Origin: Ptiloglossa arizonensis
Lineage: Eukaryota > Arthropoda > Insecta > Hymenoptera > Colletidae
Direction: 5' to 3'
Assembly: GCF_051014685.1 (NCBI RefSeq)
Contig: NW_027478984.1
Span: forward strand, 186,001 to 250,000
Length of the DNA: 64,000 nucleotides
The notes below the pieces were generated by a model. It ran no database searches. It saw nothing but the letters and a program-made list of their open reading frames with translations, and was not told where the DNA came from. Made by a program: the position numbers and the translations under genes. Positions within the stretch are counted from its first letter, which is position 1; every line of letters begins with the position of its first letter. Of this stretch, positions 10,218 through 23,353 are shown piece after piece.

Positions 10218-13200
10218 TTGCATCTGAAAGTAGAAACTCGCCCGATTACAACGGTATGCGTACTTTTCCCGTAGGTCGTTGTAGTTATTCGTTTCGAGCA
10301 TGAGAACTGCGAAAATTTTGGGTTTCTCAAGCGTTGCTTACCTCCAAACTGCCATATCTCGTGAACGGATTGACCAATCCGCAAAATTTCTGTTGCATCT
10401 GAAAGTAGAAACTCGCCCGATTACAACGGTATGCGTACTTTTCCCCTGGGCCGTTCTGGTTATTCGTTTCGAGTATCAGAACTGCGATAATTTGAGTTTC
10501 TCGACCGTTTCTTACCTCCAAACTGCCATATCTGGCGAACGGATTGACCAATCAGCAAAATTTCTGTTGCATCTGAAAGTAGAAAGTCGCCCGATTACAA
10601 CGGTATGCGTACTTTTCCCCTAGACCGTTCTAGTTATGCTTGTCCAGCATCAGAACTGCGAAAATTTTGAGTTTCTCAAGCGTTTCTTACTTCCAAACTG
10701 CCATATCTCGCGAACGGATTGACCAATCCGCAAAATTTCTGATGCATCTGAAAGTAGAAACTCGCCCGATTACAACGGTATGCGTACTTTTCCCCTAGGC
10801 CGTTCTAGTTATTCGTTTCGAGCATCAGAACTGCGAAAATTTTGAGTTTCTCAAGCGTTTCTTACTTCCAAACTGCCATATCTCGCGAACGGATTGACCA
10901 ATGCGCAAAATTTCTGTTGCATCTGAAAGTAGAAACTCGCCCGATTACAACGGTATGCGTACTTTTCCCGTAGGCCGTTGTTGTTATTCGTTTCGAGCAT
11001 GAGAACTGGGAAAATTTTGAGTTTCTCAAGCGTTTCTTACATCCAAACTGCCATATCTCGCGAACGGATTGACCAATCCGCAAAATTTCTGTTGCATCTG
11101 AAAGTAGAAACTCGCCCGATTACAACGGTATGCGTACTTTTCCCCTAGTCCGTTCTAGTTATTCGTTTCGAGCATCAGAACTGTGAAAATTTTGAGTTTC
11201 TCAACCGTTTCTTACCACCAAACTGCCATATCTCGCGAACGGATTGACCAATCCGCAAAATTTCTGTTGCATCTGAAAGTAGAAACTCGCCCGATTACAA
11301 CGGTATGCGTACTTTTCCCCTAGGCCGTTCTAGTTATTCGTTTCGAGCATCAGAACTGCGAAAATTTTGAGTTTCTCAAGCGTTTCTTACTTCCAAACTG
11401 CCATATCTCGCGAACGGATTGACCAATCCGCAAAATTTCTGTTGCATCTGAAAGTAGAAACTCGCCCGATTACAACGGTATGCGTACTTTTCCCGTAGGC
11501 CGTTGTAGTTATTCGTTTCGAGCATGAGAACTGCGAAAATTTTGAGTTTCTCAAGCGTTTCTTACTTCCAAACTGCCATATCTCGCGAACGGATTGACCA
11601 ATGCGCAAAATTTCTGTTGCATCTGAAAGTAGAAACTCGCCCGATTACAACGGTATGCGTACTTTTCCCGTAGGCCGTTGTAGTTATTCGTTTCGAGCAT
11701 GAGAACTGCGAAAATTTTGTGTTTCTCAAGCGTTGCTTACCTCCAAACTGCCATATCTCGCGAACGGATTGACCAATCCGCAAAATTTCTGTTGCATCTG
11801 AAAGTAGAAAGTCGCCCGATTACAACGGTATGCGTACTTTTCCCCTAGACCGTTCTAGTTATGCTTGTCGAGCATCAGAACTGCGAAAATTTTGAGTTTC
11901 TCAAGCGTTTCTTACCTCCAACTGCCATGTCTCGCGAACGGATTGACTAATCCGCAAAATTTCTGTTGCATCTGAAAGTAGAAACTCGCCCGATTACAAC
12001 GGTATGCGTACTTTTCCCCTAGGCCGTTCTAGTTATTCGTTTCGAGCATCAGAACTGCGAAAATGTTGAGTTTCTCAAGCGTTTCTTACCTCCAAACTGC
12101 CATATCTCGCGAACGGATTGACCAATCCTCAAAATTTCTGTTGCATCTGAAAGTAGAAAGTCGCCCGATTACAACGGTATGCGTACTCTTCCCCTAGACC
12201 GTTCTAGTTATGCGTGTCGAGCATCAGAACTGCGAAAATTTTGAGTTTCTCAAGCGTTTCTTACTTCCAAACTGCCATATCTCGCGAACGGATTGACCAA
12301 TCCACAAAATTTCTGATGCATCTGAAAGTAGAAACTCGCCCGATTACAACGGTATGCGTACTTTTCCCCTAGGCCGTTCTGGTTATTCGTTTCGAGCATC
12401 AGAACTGTGAAAATTTTGAGTTTCTCAACCGTTTCTTACCTCCAAACTGCCATATCTCGCGAACGGATTGACCAATCCGCAAAATTTTAGTTGCATCTGA
12501 AAGTAGAAAGTCGCCCGATTACAACGGTTTGCGTACTTTTACCCTAGGCCGTTCTAGTTAATCGTTTCGAGCATCAGAACTGCGAAAATTTTGAGTTTCT
12601 CAAGCGTTTCTTACCTCCAAACTGCCATATCTCGCGAACGGATTGAACAATCCGCAAAATTTCTGTTGCATCTGAAAGTAGAAACTCGCCCGATTACAAC
12701 GGTATGCGTACTTTTACCCTAGGCCGTTCTAGTTAATCGTTTCGAGCATCAGAACTGCGAAAATTTTGAGTTTCTCAAGCGTTTCTTACCTCCAAACTGC
12801 CATATCTCGCGAACGGATTGACCAATCCGCAAAATTTCTGTTGCATCTGAAAGTAGAAACTCGCCCGATTACAACGGTATGCGTACTTTTCCCCTAGGCC
12901 GTTCTAGTTATTCGTTTCGAGCATCAGAACTGCGAAAATTTTGAGTTTCTCAAGCGTTTCTTACTTCCAAACCGCCATATCTCGCGAACGGATTGACCAA
13001 TCCGCAAAATTTCTGTTGCATCTGAAAGTAGAAACTCGCCCGATTACAACGGTATGCGTACTTTTCCCCTAGGCCGTTCTAGTTAATCGTTTCGAGCATC
13101 AGAACTGCGAAAATTTTGAGTTTCTCAAGCGTTTCTTACTTCCAAACTGCCATATCTCGCGAACGGATTGACCAATCCGCAAAATTTCTGATGCATCTGA

Positions 13201-13611
13201 AAGTAGAAACTCGCCCGATTACAACGGTATGCGTACTTTTCCCTTCGGCCGTTCTGGTTATTCGTTTCGAGCATCAGAACTGCGAAAATGTTGAGTTTCT
13301 CAAGCGTTTCTTACATACAAACTGCCATATCTCGCGAACGGATTGACCAATCCGCAAAATTTCTGTTGCATCTAAAAGTAGATTCTCACCCGATTACAAC
13401 GGTATGCGTACTTTTCCCCTAGGCCGTTCTAGTTATTCGTTTCGAGCATCAGAACTGCGAAAATTTTGAGTTTCTCAAGCGTTTCTTACCTCCAAACTGC
13501 CATATCTCGCGAACGGATTGACCAATCCGCAAAATTTCTGTTGCATCTGAAAGTAGAAACTCGCCCGATTACAACGGTATGCGTACTTTTCCCCTAGTCC
13601 GTTCTAGTTAT

Positions 13612-16234
13612 TCGTTTCGAGCATCAGAACTGCGAAAATTTTGAGTTTCTCAAGCGTTTCTTACCTCCAAACTGCCATATCTCGCGAACGGATTGACCAG
13701 TCCGCAAAATTTCTGTTGCATCTGAAAGTACAAACTCGCCCGATTACAACGGTATGCGTACTTTTCCCCTAGGCCGTTCTGGTTATTCGTTTCGAGCATC
13801 AGAACTGTGAAAATTTTGAGTTTCTCAACCGTTTCTTACCTCCAAACTGCCATATCTCGCGAACGGATTGACCAATCCGCAAAATTTTAGTTGCATCTGA
13901 AAGTAGAAAGTCGCCCGATTACAACGGTTTGCGTACTTTTACCCTAGGCCGTTCTAGTTAATCGTTTCGAGCATCAGAACTGCGAAAATTTTGAGTTTCT
14001 CAAGCGTTTCTTACCTCCAAACTGCCATATCTCGCGAACGGATTGAACAATCCGCAAAATTTCTGTTGCATCTGAAAGTAGAAACTCGCCCGATTACAAC
14101 GGTATGCGTACTTTTACCCTAGGCCGTTCTAGTTAATCGTTTCGAGCATCAGAACTGCGAAAATTTTGAGTTTCTCAAGCGTTTCTTACCTCCAAACTGC
14201 CATATCTCGCGAACGGATTGACCAATCCGCAAAATTTCTGTTGCATCTGAAAGTAGAAACTCGCCCGATTACAACGGTATGCGTACTTTTCCCCTAGGCC
14301 GTTCTAGTTATTCGTTTCGAGCATCAGAACTGCGAAAATTTTGAGTTTCTCAAGCGTTTCTTACCTCCAAACTGCCATATCTCGCGAACGGATTGACCAA
14401 TCCGCAAAATTTCTGTTGCATCTGAAAGTAGAAACTCGCCCGATTACAACGGTATGCGTACTTTTCCCCTAGTCCGTTCTAGTTATTCGTTTCGAGCATC
14501 AGAACTGCGAAAATTTTGAGTTTCTCAAGCGTTTCTTACCTCCAAACTGCCATATCTCGCGAACGGATTGACCAGTCCGCAAAATTTCTGTTGCATCTGA
14601 AAGTACAAACTCGCCCGATTACAACGGTATGCGTACTTTTCCCCTAGGCCGTTCTGGTTATTCGTTTCGAGCATCAGAACTGTGAAAATTTTGAGTTTCT
14701 CAACCGTTTCTTACCTCCAAACTGCCATATCTCGCGAACGGATTGACCAATCCGCAAAATTTTAGTTGCATCTGAAAGTAGAAAGTCGCCCGATTACAAC
14801 GGTTTGCGTACTTTTACCCTAGGCCGTTCTAGTTAATCGTTTCGAGCATCAGAACTGCGAAAATTTTGAGTTTCTCAAGCGTTTCTTACCTCCAAACTGC
14901 CATATCTCGCGAACGGATTGAACAATCCGCAAAATTTCTGTTGCATCTGAAAGTAGAAACTCGCCCGATTACAACGGTATGCGTACTTTTACCCTAGGCC
15001 GTTCTAGTTAATCGTTTCGAGCATCAGAACTGCGAAAATTTTGAGTTTCTCAAGCGTTTCTTACCTCCAAACTGCCATATCTCGCGAACGGATTGACCAA
15101 TCCGCAAAATTTCTGTTGCATCTGAAAGTAGAAACTCGCCCGATTACAACGGTATGCGTACTTTTCCCCTAGGCCGTTCTAGTTATTCGTTTCGAGCATC
15201 AGAACTGCGAAAATTTTGAGTTTCTCAAGCGTTTCTTACTTCCAAACCGCCATATATCGCGAACGGATTGACCAATCCGCAAAATTTCTGTTGCATCTGA
15301 AAGTAGAAACTCGCCCGATTACAACGGTATGCGTACTTTTCCCCTAGGCCGTTCTAGTTAATCGTTTCGAGCATCAGAACTGCGAAAATTTTGAGTTTCT
15401 CAAGCGTTTCTTACTTCCAAACTGCCATATCTCGCGAACGGATTGACCAATCCGCAAAATTTCTGATGCATCTGAAAGTAGAAACTCGCCCGATTACAAC
15501 GGTGTGCGTACTTTTCCCTTCGGCCGTTCTGGTTATTCGTTTCGAGCATCAGAACTGCGAAAATGTTGAGTTTCTCAAGCGTTTCTTACATACAAACTGC
15601 CATATCTCGCGAACGGATTGACCAATCCGCAAAATTTCTGTTGCATCTAAAAGTAGATACTCACCCGATTACAACGGTATGCGTACTTTTCCCCTAGGCC
15701 GTTCTAGTTATTCGTTTCGAGCATCAGAACTGCGAAAATTATGAGTTTCTCAAGCGTTTCTTACCTCCAAACTGCCATATCTCGCGAACGGATTGACCAA
15801 TCCGCAAAATTTCTGTTGCATCTGAAAGTAGAAACTCGCCGATTACAACGGTATGCGTACTTTTCCCCTAGTCCGTTCTAGTTATTCGTTTCGAGCATCA
15901 GAACTGCGAAAATTTTGAGTTTCTCAAGCGTTTCTTACCTCCAAACTGCCATATCTCGCGAACGGATTGACCAGTCCGCAAAATTTCTGTTGCATCTGAA
16001 AGTACAAACTCGCCCGATTACAACGGTATGCCTACTTTTCCCCTAGGCCGTTCTAGTTATTCGTTTCGAGGATCAGAACTGCGAAAATGTTGAGTTTCTC
16101 AAGCGTTTCTTACCTCCAAACTGCCATATCTCGCGAACGGATTGACCAATCCGCAAAATTTCTGTTGCATCTGAAAGTAGAAACTCGCCCGATTACAACG
16201 GTACGCGTACTTTTCCCCTAGACCGTTCTAGTTA
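13612..16234 (+). repeat. 15-monomer segment nearly identical to 6615-9238
   Basis: All diagnostic variants recur in the same order at an offset of 6,997 bp: CCAGTCCG with GTACAAAC, AATTTTAGTTGC, GAACAATCC, ATATATCGCG, GGTGTGCG with CCCTTCGG, GATACTCACCCG, AATTATGAG, and GAGGATCAG. The one difference noticed is the loss of one C in CTCGCCCG near 15838, after which the offset becomes 6,996. The match ends at GTTATTCG versus GTTAATCG near 9238/16235. Confidence 0.85.
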
Positions 16235-17100
16235 ATCGTTTCGAGCATCAGAACTGCGAAAATTTTGAGTTTCTCAAGCGTTTCTTACTTCCAAACTGCC
16301 ATATCTCGCGAACGGATTGACCAATCCGCAAAATTTCTGATGCATCTGAAAGTAGAAACTCGCCCGATTACAACGGTGTGCGTACTTTTCCCTTCGGCCG
16401 TTCTGGTTATTCGTTTCGAGCATCAGAACTGCGAAAATGTTGAGTTTCTCAAGCGTTTCTTACATACAAACTGCCATATCTCGCGAACGGATTGACCAAT
16501 CCGCAAAATTTCTGTTGCATCTAAAAGTAGATACTCACCCGATTACAACGGTATGCGTACTTTTCCCCTAGGCCGTTCTAGTTATTCGTTTCGAGCATCA
16601 GAACTGCGAAAATTATGAGTTTCTCAAGCGTTTCTTACCTCCAAACTGCCATATCTCGCGAACGGATTGACCAATCCGCAAAATTTCTGTTGCATCTGAA
16701 AGTAGAAACTCGCCCGATTACAACGGTATGCGTACTTTTCCCCTAGTCCGTTCTAGTTATTCGTTTCGAGCATCAGAACTGCGAAAATTTTGAGTTTCTC
16801 AAGCGTTTCTTACCTCCAAACTGCCATATCTCGCGAACGGATTGACCAGTCCGCAAAATTTCTGTTGCATCTGAAAGTACAAACTCGCCCGATTACAACG
16901 GTATGCCTACTTTTCCCCTAGGCCGTTCTAGTTATTCGTTTCGAGGATCAGAACTGCGAAAATGTTGAGTTTCTCAAGCGTTTCTTACCTCCAAACTGCC
17001 ATATCTCGCGAACGGATTGACCAATCCGCAAAATTTCTGTTGCATCTGAAAGTAGAAACTCGCCCGATTACAACGGTACGCGTACTTTTCCCCTAGACCG
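15364..17100 (+). repeat. Two tandem 875-bp pentamers (15.36 and 16.23 kb)
   Basis: The sequence from about 15364 to 16230 repeats at about 16235 to 17100 at an offset of 874 bp (five monomers minus the 1-bp deletion near 15838). Shared markers are CTGATGC, GGTGTGCG with CCCTTCGG, ACATACAAAC, CTAAAAGTAGATACTC, AATTATGAG, CCTAGTCCG, CCAGTCCG and GGTACGCG. Confidence 0.8.
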
Positions 17101-20070
17101 TTCTAGTTATTCGTTTCGAGCATCAGAACTGCGAAAAATTTGAGTTTCTCAAGCGTTTCTTACTTCCAAACTGCCATATCTCGCGAACGGATTGACCAAT
17201 CCTCAAAATTTCTGTTGCATCTGAAAGTAGAAAGTCGCCCGATTACAACGGTATGCGTACTTTTCCCCTAGACCGTTCTAGTTATGCTTGTCGAGCATCA
17301 GAACTGCGAAAATTTTGAGTTTCTCAAGCGTTTCTTACTTCCAAACTGCCATATCTCGCGAACGGATTGACCAATCCACAAAATTTCTGATGCATCTGAA
17401 AGTAGAAACTCGCCCGATTACAACGGTATGCGTACTTTTCCCCTAGGCCGTTCAGGTTATTCGTTTCGAGCATCAGAACTGTGAAAATTTTGAGTTTCTC
17501 AACCGTTTCTTACCTCCAAACTGCCATATCTCGCGAACGGATTGACCAATCCGCAAAATTTCTGTTGCATCTGAAAGTAGAAACTCGCCCGATTACAACG
17601 CTATGCGTACTTTTCCCGTAGGCCGTTCTAGTTAATCGTTTCGAGCATCAGAACTGCGAAAATTTTGAGTTTCTCAAGCGTTTCTTACTTCCAAACTGCC
17701 ATATCTCGCGAACGGATTGACCAATCCGCAAAATTTCTGATGCATCTGAAAGTAGAAACTCGCCCGATTACAACGGTATGCGTACTTTTCCCCTCGGCCG
17801 TTCTGGTTATTCGTTTCGAGCATCAGAACTGCGAAAATGTTGAGTTTCTCAAGCGTTTCTTACCTACAAACTGCCATATCTCGCGAACGGATTGACCAAT
17901 CCGCAAAATTTCTGTTGCATCTGAAAGTAGAAATTCGCCCGATTACAACGGTATGCGTACTTCTCACCTAGACCGTTCTAGTTATGCTTGTCGAGCATCA
18001 GAACTGCGAAAATTTTGAGTTTCTCAAGCGTTTCTTACCTCCAAACTGCCATATCTCGCGAACGGATTGACCAATCCGCAAAATTTCTATTGCATCTGAA
18101 AGTAGAAACTCGCCCGATTACAACGGTATGCGTACTTTTCCCGTCGGCCGTTGTAGTTATTCGTTTCGAGCATGAGAACTGCGAAAATTTTGTGTTTCTC
18201 AAGTGTTTCATACTTCCAAACTGCCATATCTCGCGAACGGATTGACCAATCCGCAAAATTTCTGTTGCATCTGAAAGTAGAAACTCGCCCGATTACAAAG
18301 TTATGCGTACTTTTCCCCTAGGCCGTACTGGTTATTCGTTTCGAGCATCAGAACTGCGAAAATTTTGAGTTTCTCAAGCGTTTCTTACCTCCAAACTGCC
18401 ATATCTCGCGAACGGATTGACCAGTCCGCAAAATTTCTGTTGCATCTGAAAGTACAAACTCGCCCGATTACAACGGTATGCCTACTTTTCCCCTAGGCCG
18501 TTCTAGTTATTCGTTTCGAGGATCAGAACTGCGAAAATGTTGAGTTTCTCAAGCGTTTCTTACCTCCAAACTGCCATATCTCGCGAACGGATTGACCAAT
18601 CCGCAAAATTTCTGTTGCATCTGAAAGTAGAAACTCGCCCGATTACAACGGTACGCGTACTTTTCCCCTAGACCGTTCTAGTTATTCGTTTCGAGCATCA
18701 GAACTGCGAAAAATTTGAGTTTCTCAAGCGTTTCTTACTTCCAAACTGCCATATCTCGCGAACGGATTGACCAATCCTCAAAATTTCTGTTGCATCTGAA
18801 AGTAGAAAGTCGCCCGATTACAACGGTATGCGTACTTTTCCCCTAGACCGTTCTAGTTATGCTTGTCGAGCATCAGAACTGCGAAAATTTTGAGTTTCTC
18901 AAGCGTTTCTTACTTCCAAACTGCCATATCTCGCGAACGGATTGACCAATCCACAAAATTTCTGATGCATCTGAAAGTAGAAACTCGCCCGATTACAACG
19001 GTATGCGTACTTTTCCCCTAGGCCGTTCAGGTTATTCGTTTCGAGCATCAGAACTGTGAAAATTTTGAGTTTCTCAACCGTTTCTTACCTCCAAACTGCC
19101 ATATCTCGCGAACGGATTGACCAATCCGCAAAATTTCTGTTGCATCTGAAAGTAGAAACTCGCCCGATTACAACGCTATGCGTACTTTTCCCGTAGGCCG
19201 TTCTAGTTAATCGTTTCGAGCATCAGAACTGCGAAAATTTTGAGTTTCTCAAGCGTTTCTTACTTCCAAACTGCCATATCTCGCGAACGGATTGACCAAT
19301 CCGCAAAATTTCTGATGCATCTGAAAGTAGAAACTCGCCCGATTACAACGGTATGCGTACTTTTCCCCTCGGCCGTTCTGGTTATTCGTTTCGAGCATCA
19401 GAACTGCGAAAATGTTGAGTTTCTCAAGCGTTTCTTACCTACAAACTGCCATATCTCGCGAACGGATTGACCAATCCGCAAAATTTCTGTTGCATCTGAA
19501 AGTAGAAATTCGCCCGATTACAACGGTATGCGTACTTCTCACCTAGACCGTTCTAGTTATGCTTGTCGAGCATCAGAACTGCGAAAATTTTGAGTTTCTC
19601 AAGCGTTTCTTACCTCCAAACTGCCATATCTCGCGAACGGATTGACCAATCCGCAAAATTTCTATTGCATCTGAAAGTAGAAACTCGCCCGATTACAACG
19701 GTATGCGTACTTTTCCCGTCGGCCGTTGTAGTTATTCGTTTCGAGCATGAGAACTGCGAAAATTTTGTGTTTCTCAAGTGTTTCATACTTCCAAACTGCC
19801 ATATCTCGCGAACGGATTGACCAATCCGCAAAATTTCTGTTGCATCTGAAAGTAGAAACTCGCCCGATTACAAAGTTATGCGTACTTTTCCCCTAGGCCG
19901 TACTGGTTATTCGTTTCGAGCATCAGAACTGCGAAAATTTTGAGTTTCTCAAGCGTTTCTTACCTCCAAACTGCCATATCTCGCGAACGGATTGACCAGT
20001 CCGCAAAATTTCTGTTGCATCTGAAAGTACAAACTCGCCCGATTACAACGGTATGCCTACTTTTCCCCTA
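16756..20070 (+). repeat. Nine-monomer (1,575-bp) tandem repeat, 2.1 copies
   Basis: 16756-18330 and 18331-19905 carry the same nine monomer states in order. A third copy starts and breaks off near 20070, where GGCCGTTCTAG changes to GACCGCTCTAG. Markers include CCAGTCCG/GTACAAAC/TATGCCTAC, GAGGATCAG, GGTACGCG, CCTCAAAA, CCACAAAA, GTTCAGG, GCTATGCG, TTCTCACC and CCCGTCGG. The copies look almost identical. Confidence 0.85.
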
Positions 20071-23000
20071 GACCGCTCTAGTAATGCTTGTCGAGCATCA
20101 GAACTGCGAAAATTTTGAGTTTCTCAAGCGTTTCTTACCTCCAAACTGCCATATCTCGCGAACGGATTGACTAATCCGCAAAATTTCTGTTGCATCTGAA
20201 AGTAGAAACTCGCCCGATTACAACAGTATGCGTACTTTTCCCCTAGGCCGTTCTAGTTATTCGTTTCGAGCATCAGAACTGCGAAAATTTTGAGTTTCTC
20301 AAGCGTTTCTTACCTCCAAACTGCCATATCTCGCGAACGGATTGAACAATCCGCAAAATTTCTGTTGCATCTGAAAGTAGAAACTCGCCCGATTACAACG
20401 GTATGCGTACTTTTACCCTAGGCCGTTCTAGTTAATCGTTTCGAGCATCAGAACTGCGAAAATTTTGAGTTTCTCAAGCGTTTCTTACCTCCAAACTGCC
20501 ATATCTCGCGAACGGATTGACCAATCCGCAAAATTTCTGTTGCATCTGAAAGTAGAAACTCGCCCGATTACAACGGTATGCGTTCTTTTCCCCTAGGCCG
20601 TACTGGTTATTCGTTTCGAGCATCAGAACTGTGAAAATTTTGAGTTTCTCAACCGTTTCATACCTCCAAACTGCCATATCTCGCGAACGGATTGACCAAT
20701 CCGCAAAATTTCTGTTGCATCTGAAAGTAGAAAGTCGCCCGATTACAACGGTATGCGTACTTTTCCCCTAGACCGCTCTAGTTATGCTTGTCGAGCATCA
20801 GAACTGCGAAAATTTTGAGTTTCTCAAGCGTTTCTTACCTCCAAACTGCCATATCTCGCGAACGGATTGAACAATCCGCAAAATTTCTGTTGCATCTGAA
20901 AGTAGAAACTCGCCCGATTACAACGGTATGCGTACTTTTACCCTAGGCCGTTCTAGTTAATCGTTTCGAGCATCAGAACTGCGAAAATTTTGAGTTTCTC
21001 AAGCGTTTCTTACCTCCAAACTGCCATATCTCGCGAACGGATTGACCAATCCGCAAAATTTCTGTTGCATCTGAAAGTAGAAAGTCGCCCGATTACAACG
21101 GTATGCGTACTTTTCCCCTAGACCGTTCTAGTTATGCTTGTCGAGCATCAGAACTGCGAAAATTTTGAGTTTCTCAAGCGTTTCTTACTTCCAAACTGCC
21201 ATATCTCGCGAACGGATTGACCAATCCACAAAATTTCTGATGCATCTGAAAGTAGAAACTCGCCCGATTACAACGGTATGCGTACTTTTCCCCTAGGCCG
21301 TTCAGGTTATTCGTTTCGAGCATCAGAACTGTGAAAATTTTGAGTTTCTCAACCGTTTCTTACCTCCAAACTGCCATATCTCGCGAACGGATTGACCAAT
21401 CCGCAAAATTTCTGTTGCATCTGAAAGTAGAAACTCGCCCGATTACAACGCTATGCGTACTTTTCCCGTAGGCCGTTCTAGTTAATCGTTTCGAGCATCA
21501 GAACTGCGAAAATTTTGAGTTTCTCAAGCGTTTCTTACTTCCAAACTGCCATATCTCGCGAACGGATTGACCAATCCGCAAAATTTCTGATGCATCTGAA
21601 AGTAGAAACTCGCCCGATTACAACGGTATGCGTACTTTTCCCCTCGGCCGTTCTGGTTATTCGTTTCGAGCATCAGAACTGCGAAAATGTTGAGTTTCTC
21701 AAGCGTTTCTTACCTACAAACTGCCATATCTCGCGAACGGATTGACCAATCCGCAAAATTTCTGTTGCATCTGAAAGTAGAAATTCGCCCGATTACAACG
21801 GTATGCGTACTTCTCACCTAGACCGTTCTAGTTATGCTTGTCGAGCATCAGAACTGCGAAAATTTTGAGTTTCTCAAGCGTTTCTTACCTCCAAACTGCC
21901 ATATCTCGCGAACGGATTGACCAATCCGCAAAATTTCTATTGCATCTGAAAGTAGAAACTCGCCCGATTACAACGGTATGCGTACTTTTCCCGTCGGCCG
22001 TTGTAGTTATTCGTTTCGAGCATGAGAACTGCGAAAATTTTGTGTTTCTCAAGTGTTTCATACTTCCAAACTGCCATATCTCGCGAACGGATTGACCAAT
22101 CCGCAAAATTTCTGTTGCATCTGAAAGTAGAAACTCGCCCGATTACAAAGTTATGCGTACTTTTCCCCTAGGCCGTACTGGTTATTCGTTTCGAGCATCA
22201 GAACTGTGAAAATTTTGAGTTTCTCAACCGTTTCATACCTCCAAACTGCCATATCTCGCGAACGGATTGACCAATCCGCAAAATTTCTGTTGCATCTGAA
22301 AGTAGAAAGTCGCCCGATTACAACGGTATGCGTACTTTTCCCCTAGACCGCTCTAGTAATGCTTGTCGAGCATCAGAACTGCGAAAATTTTGAGTTTCTC
22401 AAGCGTTTCTTACCTCCAAACTGCCATATCTCGCGAACGGATTGACTAATCCGCAAAATTTCTGTTGCATCTGAAAGTAGAAACTCGCCCGATTACAACA
22501 GTATGCGTACTTTTCCCCTAGGCCGTTCTAGTTATTCGTTTCGAGCATCAGAACTGCGAAAATTTTGAGTTTCTCAAGCGTTTCTTACCTCCAAACTGCC
22601 ATATCTCGCGAACGGATTGAACAATCCGCAAAATTTCTGTTGCATCTGAAAGTAGAAACTCGCCCGATTACAACGGTATGCGTACTTTTACCCTAGGCCG
22701 TTCTAGTTAATCGTTTCGAGCATCAGAACTGCGAAAATTTTGAGTTTCTCAAGCGTTTCTTACCTCCAAACTGCCATATCTCGCGAACGGATTGACCAAT
22801 CCGCAAAATTTCTGTTGCATCTGAAAGTAGAAACTCGCCCGATTACAACGGTATGCGTTCTTTTCCCCTAGGCCGTACTGGTTATTCGTTTCGAGCATCA
22901 GAACTGTGAAAATTTTGAGTTTCTCAACCGTTTCATACCTCCAAACTGCCATATCTCGCGAACGGATTGACCAATCCGCAAAATTTCTGTTGCATCTGAA

Positions 23001-23353
23001 AGTAGAAAGTCGCCCGATTACAACGGTATGCGTACTTTTCCCCTAGACCGCTCTAGTTATGCTTGTCGAGCATCAGAACTGCGAAAATTTTGAGTTTCTC
23101 AAGCGTTTCTTACCTCCAAACTGCCATATCTCGCGAACGGATTGAACAATCCGCAAAATTTCTGTTGCATCTGAAAGTAGAAACTCGCCCGATTACAACG
23201 GTATGCGTACTTTTACCCTAGGCCGTTCTAGTTAATCGTTTCGAGCATCAGAACTGCGAAAATTTTGAGTTTCTCAAGCGTTTCTTACCTCCAAACTGCC
23301 ATATCTCGCGAACGGATTGACCAATCCGCAAAATTTCTGTTGCATCTGAAAGT
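18800..23353 (+). repeat. 13-monomer (2,275-bp) tandem repeat, two copies
   Basis: About 18800-21078 repeats at about 21078-23353. The match is interrupted only at 19926-20070, where the first copy carries the start of a third nine-monomer unit instead. Shared markers include CAAAGTTATGCG, GACCGCTCTAGTAATGC, CAACAGTATGCG, CGTTCTTTTCC and CTCAACCGTTTCATACC. The substitution of one segment within otherwise matching copies points to overlapping exchange events of different lengths. Confidence 0.75.

Larger units (their letters stand above)
10218..18140 (+). repeat. 37-monomer unit, second copy enlarged by internal duplications (7,923 bp)
   Basis: This stretch is a patchwork of the preceding unit. 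10218-13139 matches 3745-6667. 13140 to about 13611 matches about 8418-8889 less exactly. 13612-16234 matches 6615-9238 with one 1-bp deletion (near 15838) noticed. 16224-18140 matches 8353-10269. The offsets step through 6472, 4722, 6997 and 7871 bp, each a multiple of 175 minus a few bases. Relative to the first copy it is eight monomers longer, as expected from tandem duplication followed by internal unequal exchange. Confidence 0.8.

Noticed and set aside
10300..10623. Open reading frame of 107 codons, and many others of 67-101 codons recurring on both strands
   Set aside because: They are by-products of the repeat. The monomer length is not a multiple of three, so each frame shifts at every monomer and soon meets the TAG/TAA in CCTAGG, CTAGTTAT or GTAGAAAC. 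Copies recur at whole-monomer distances, overlap on opposite strands and resemble no protein family I know.
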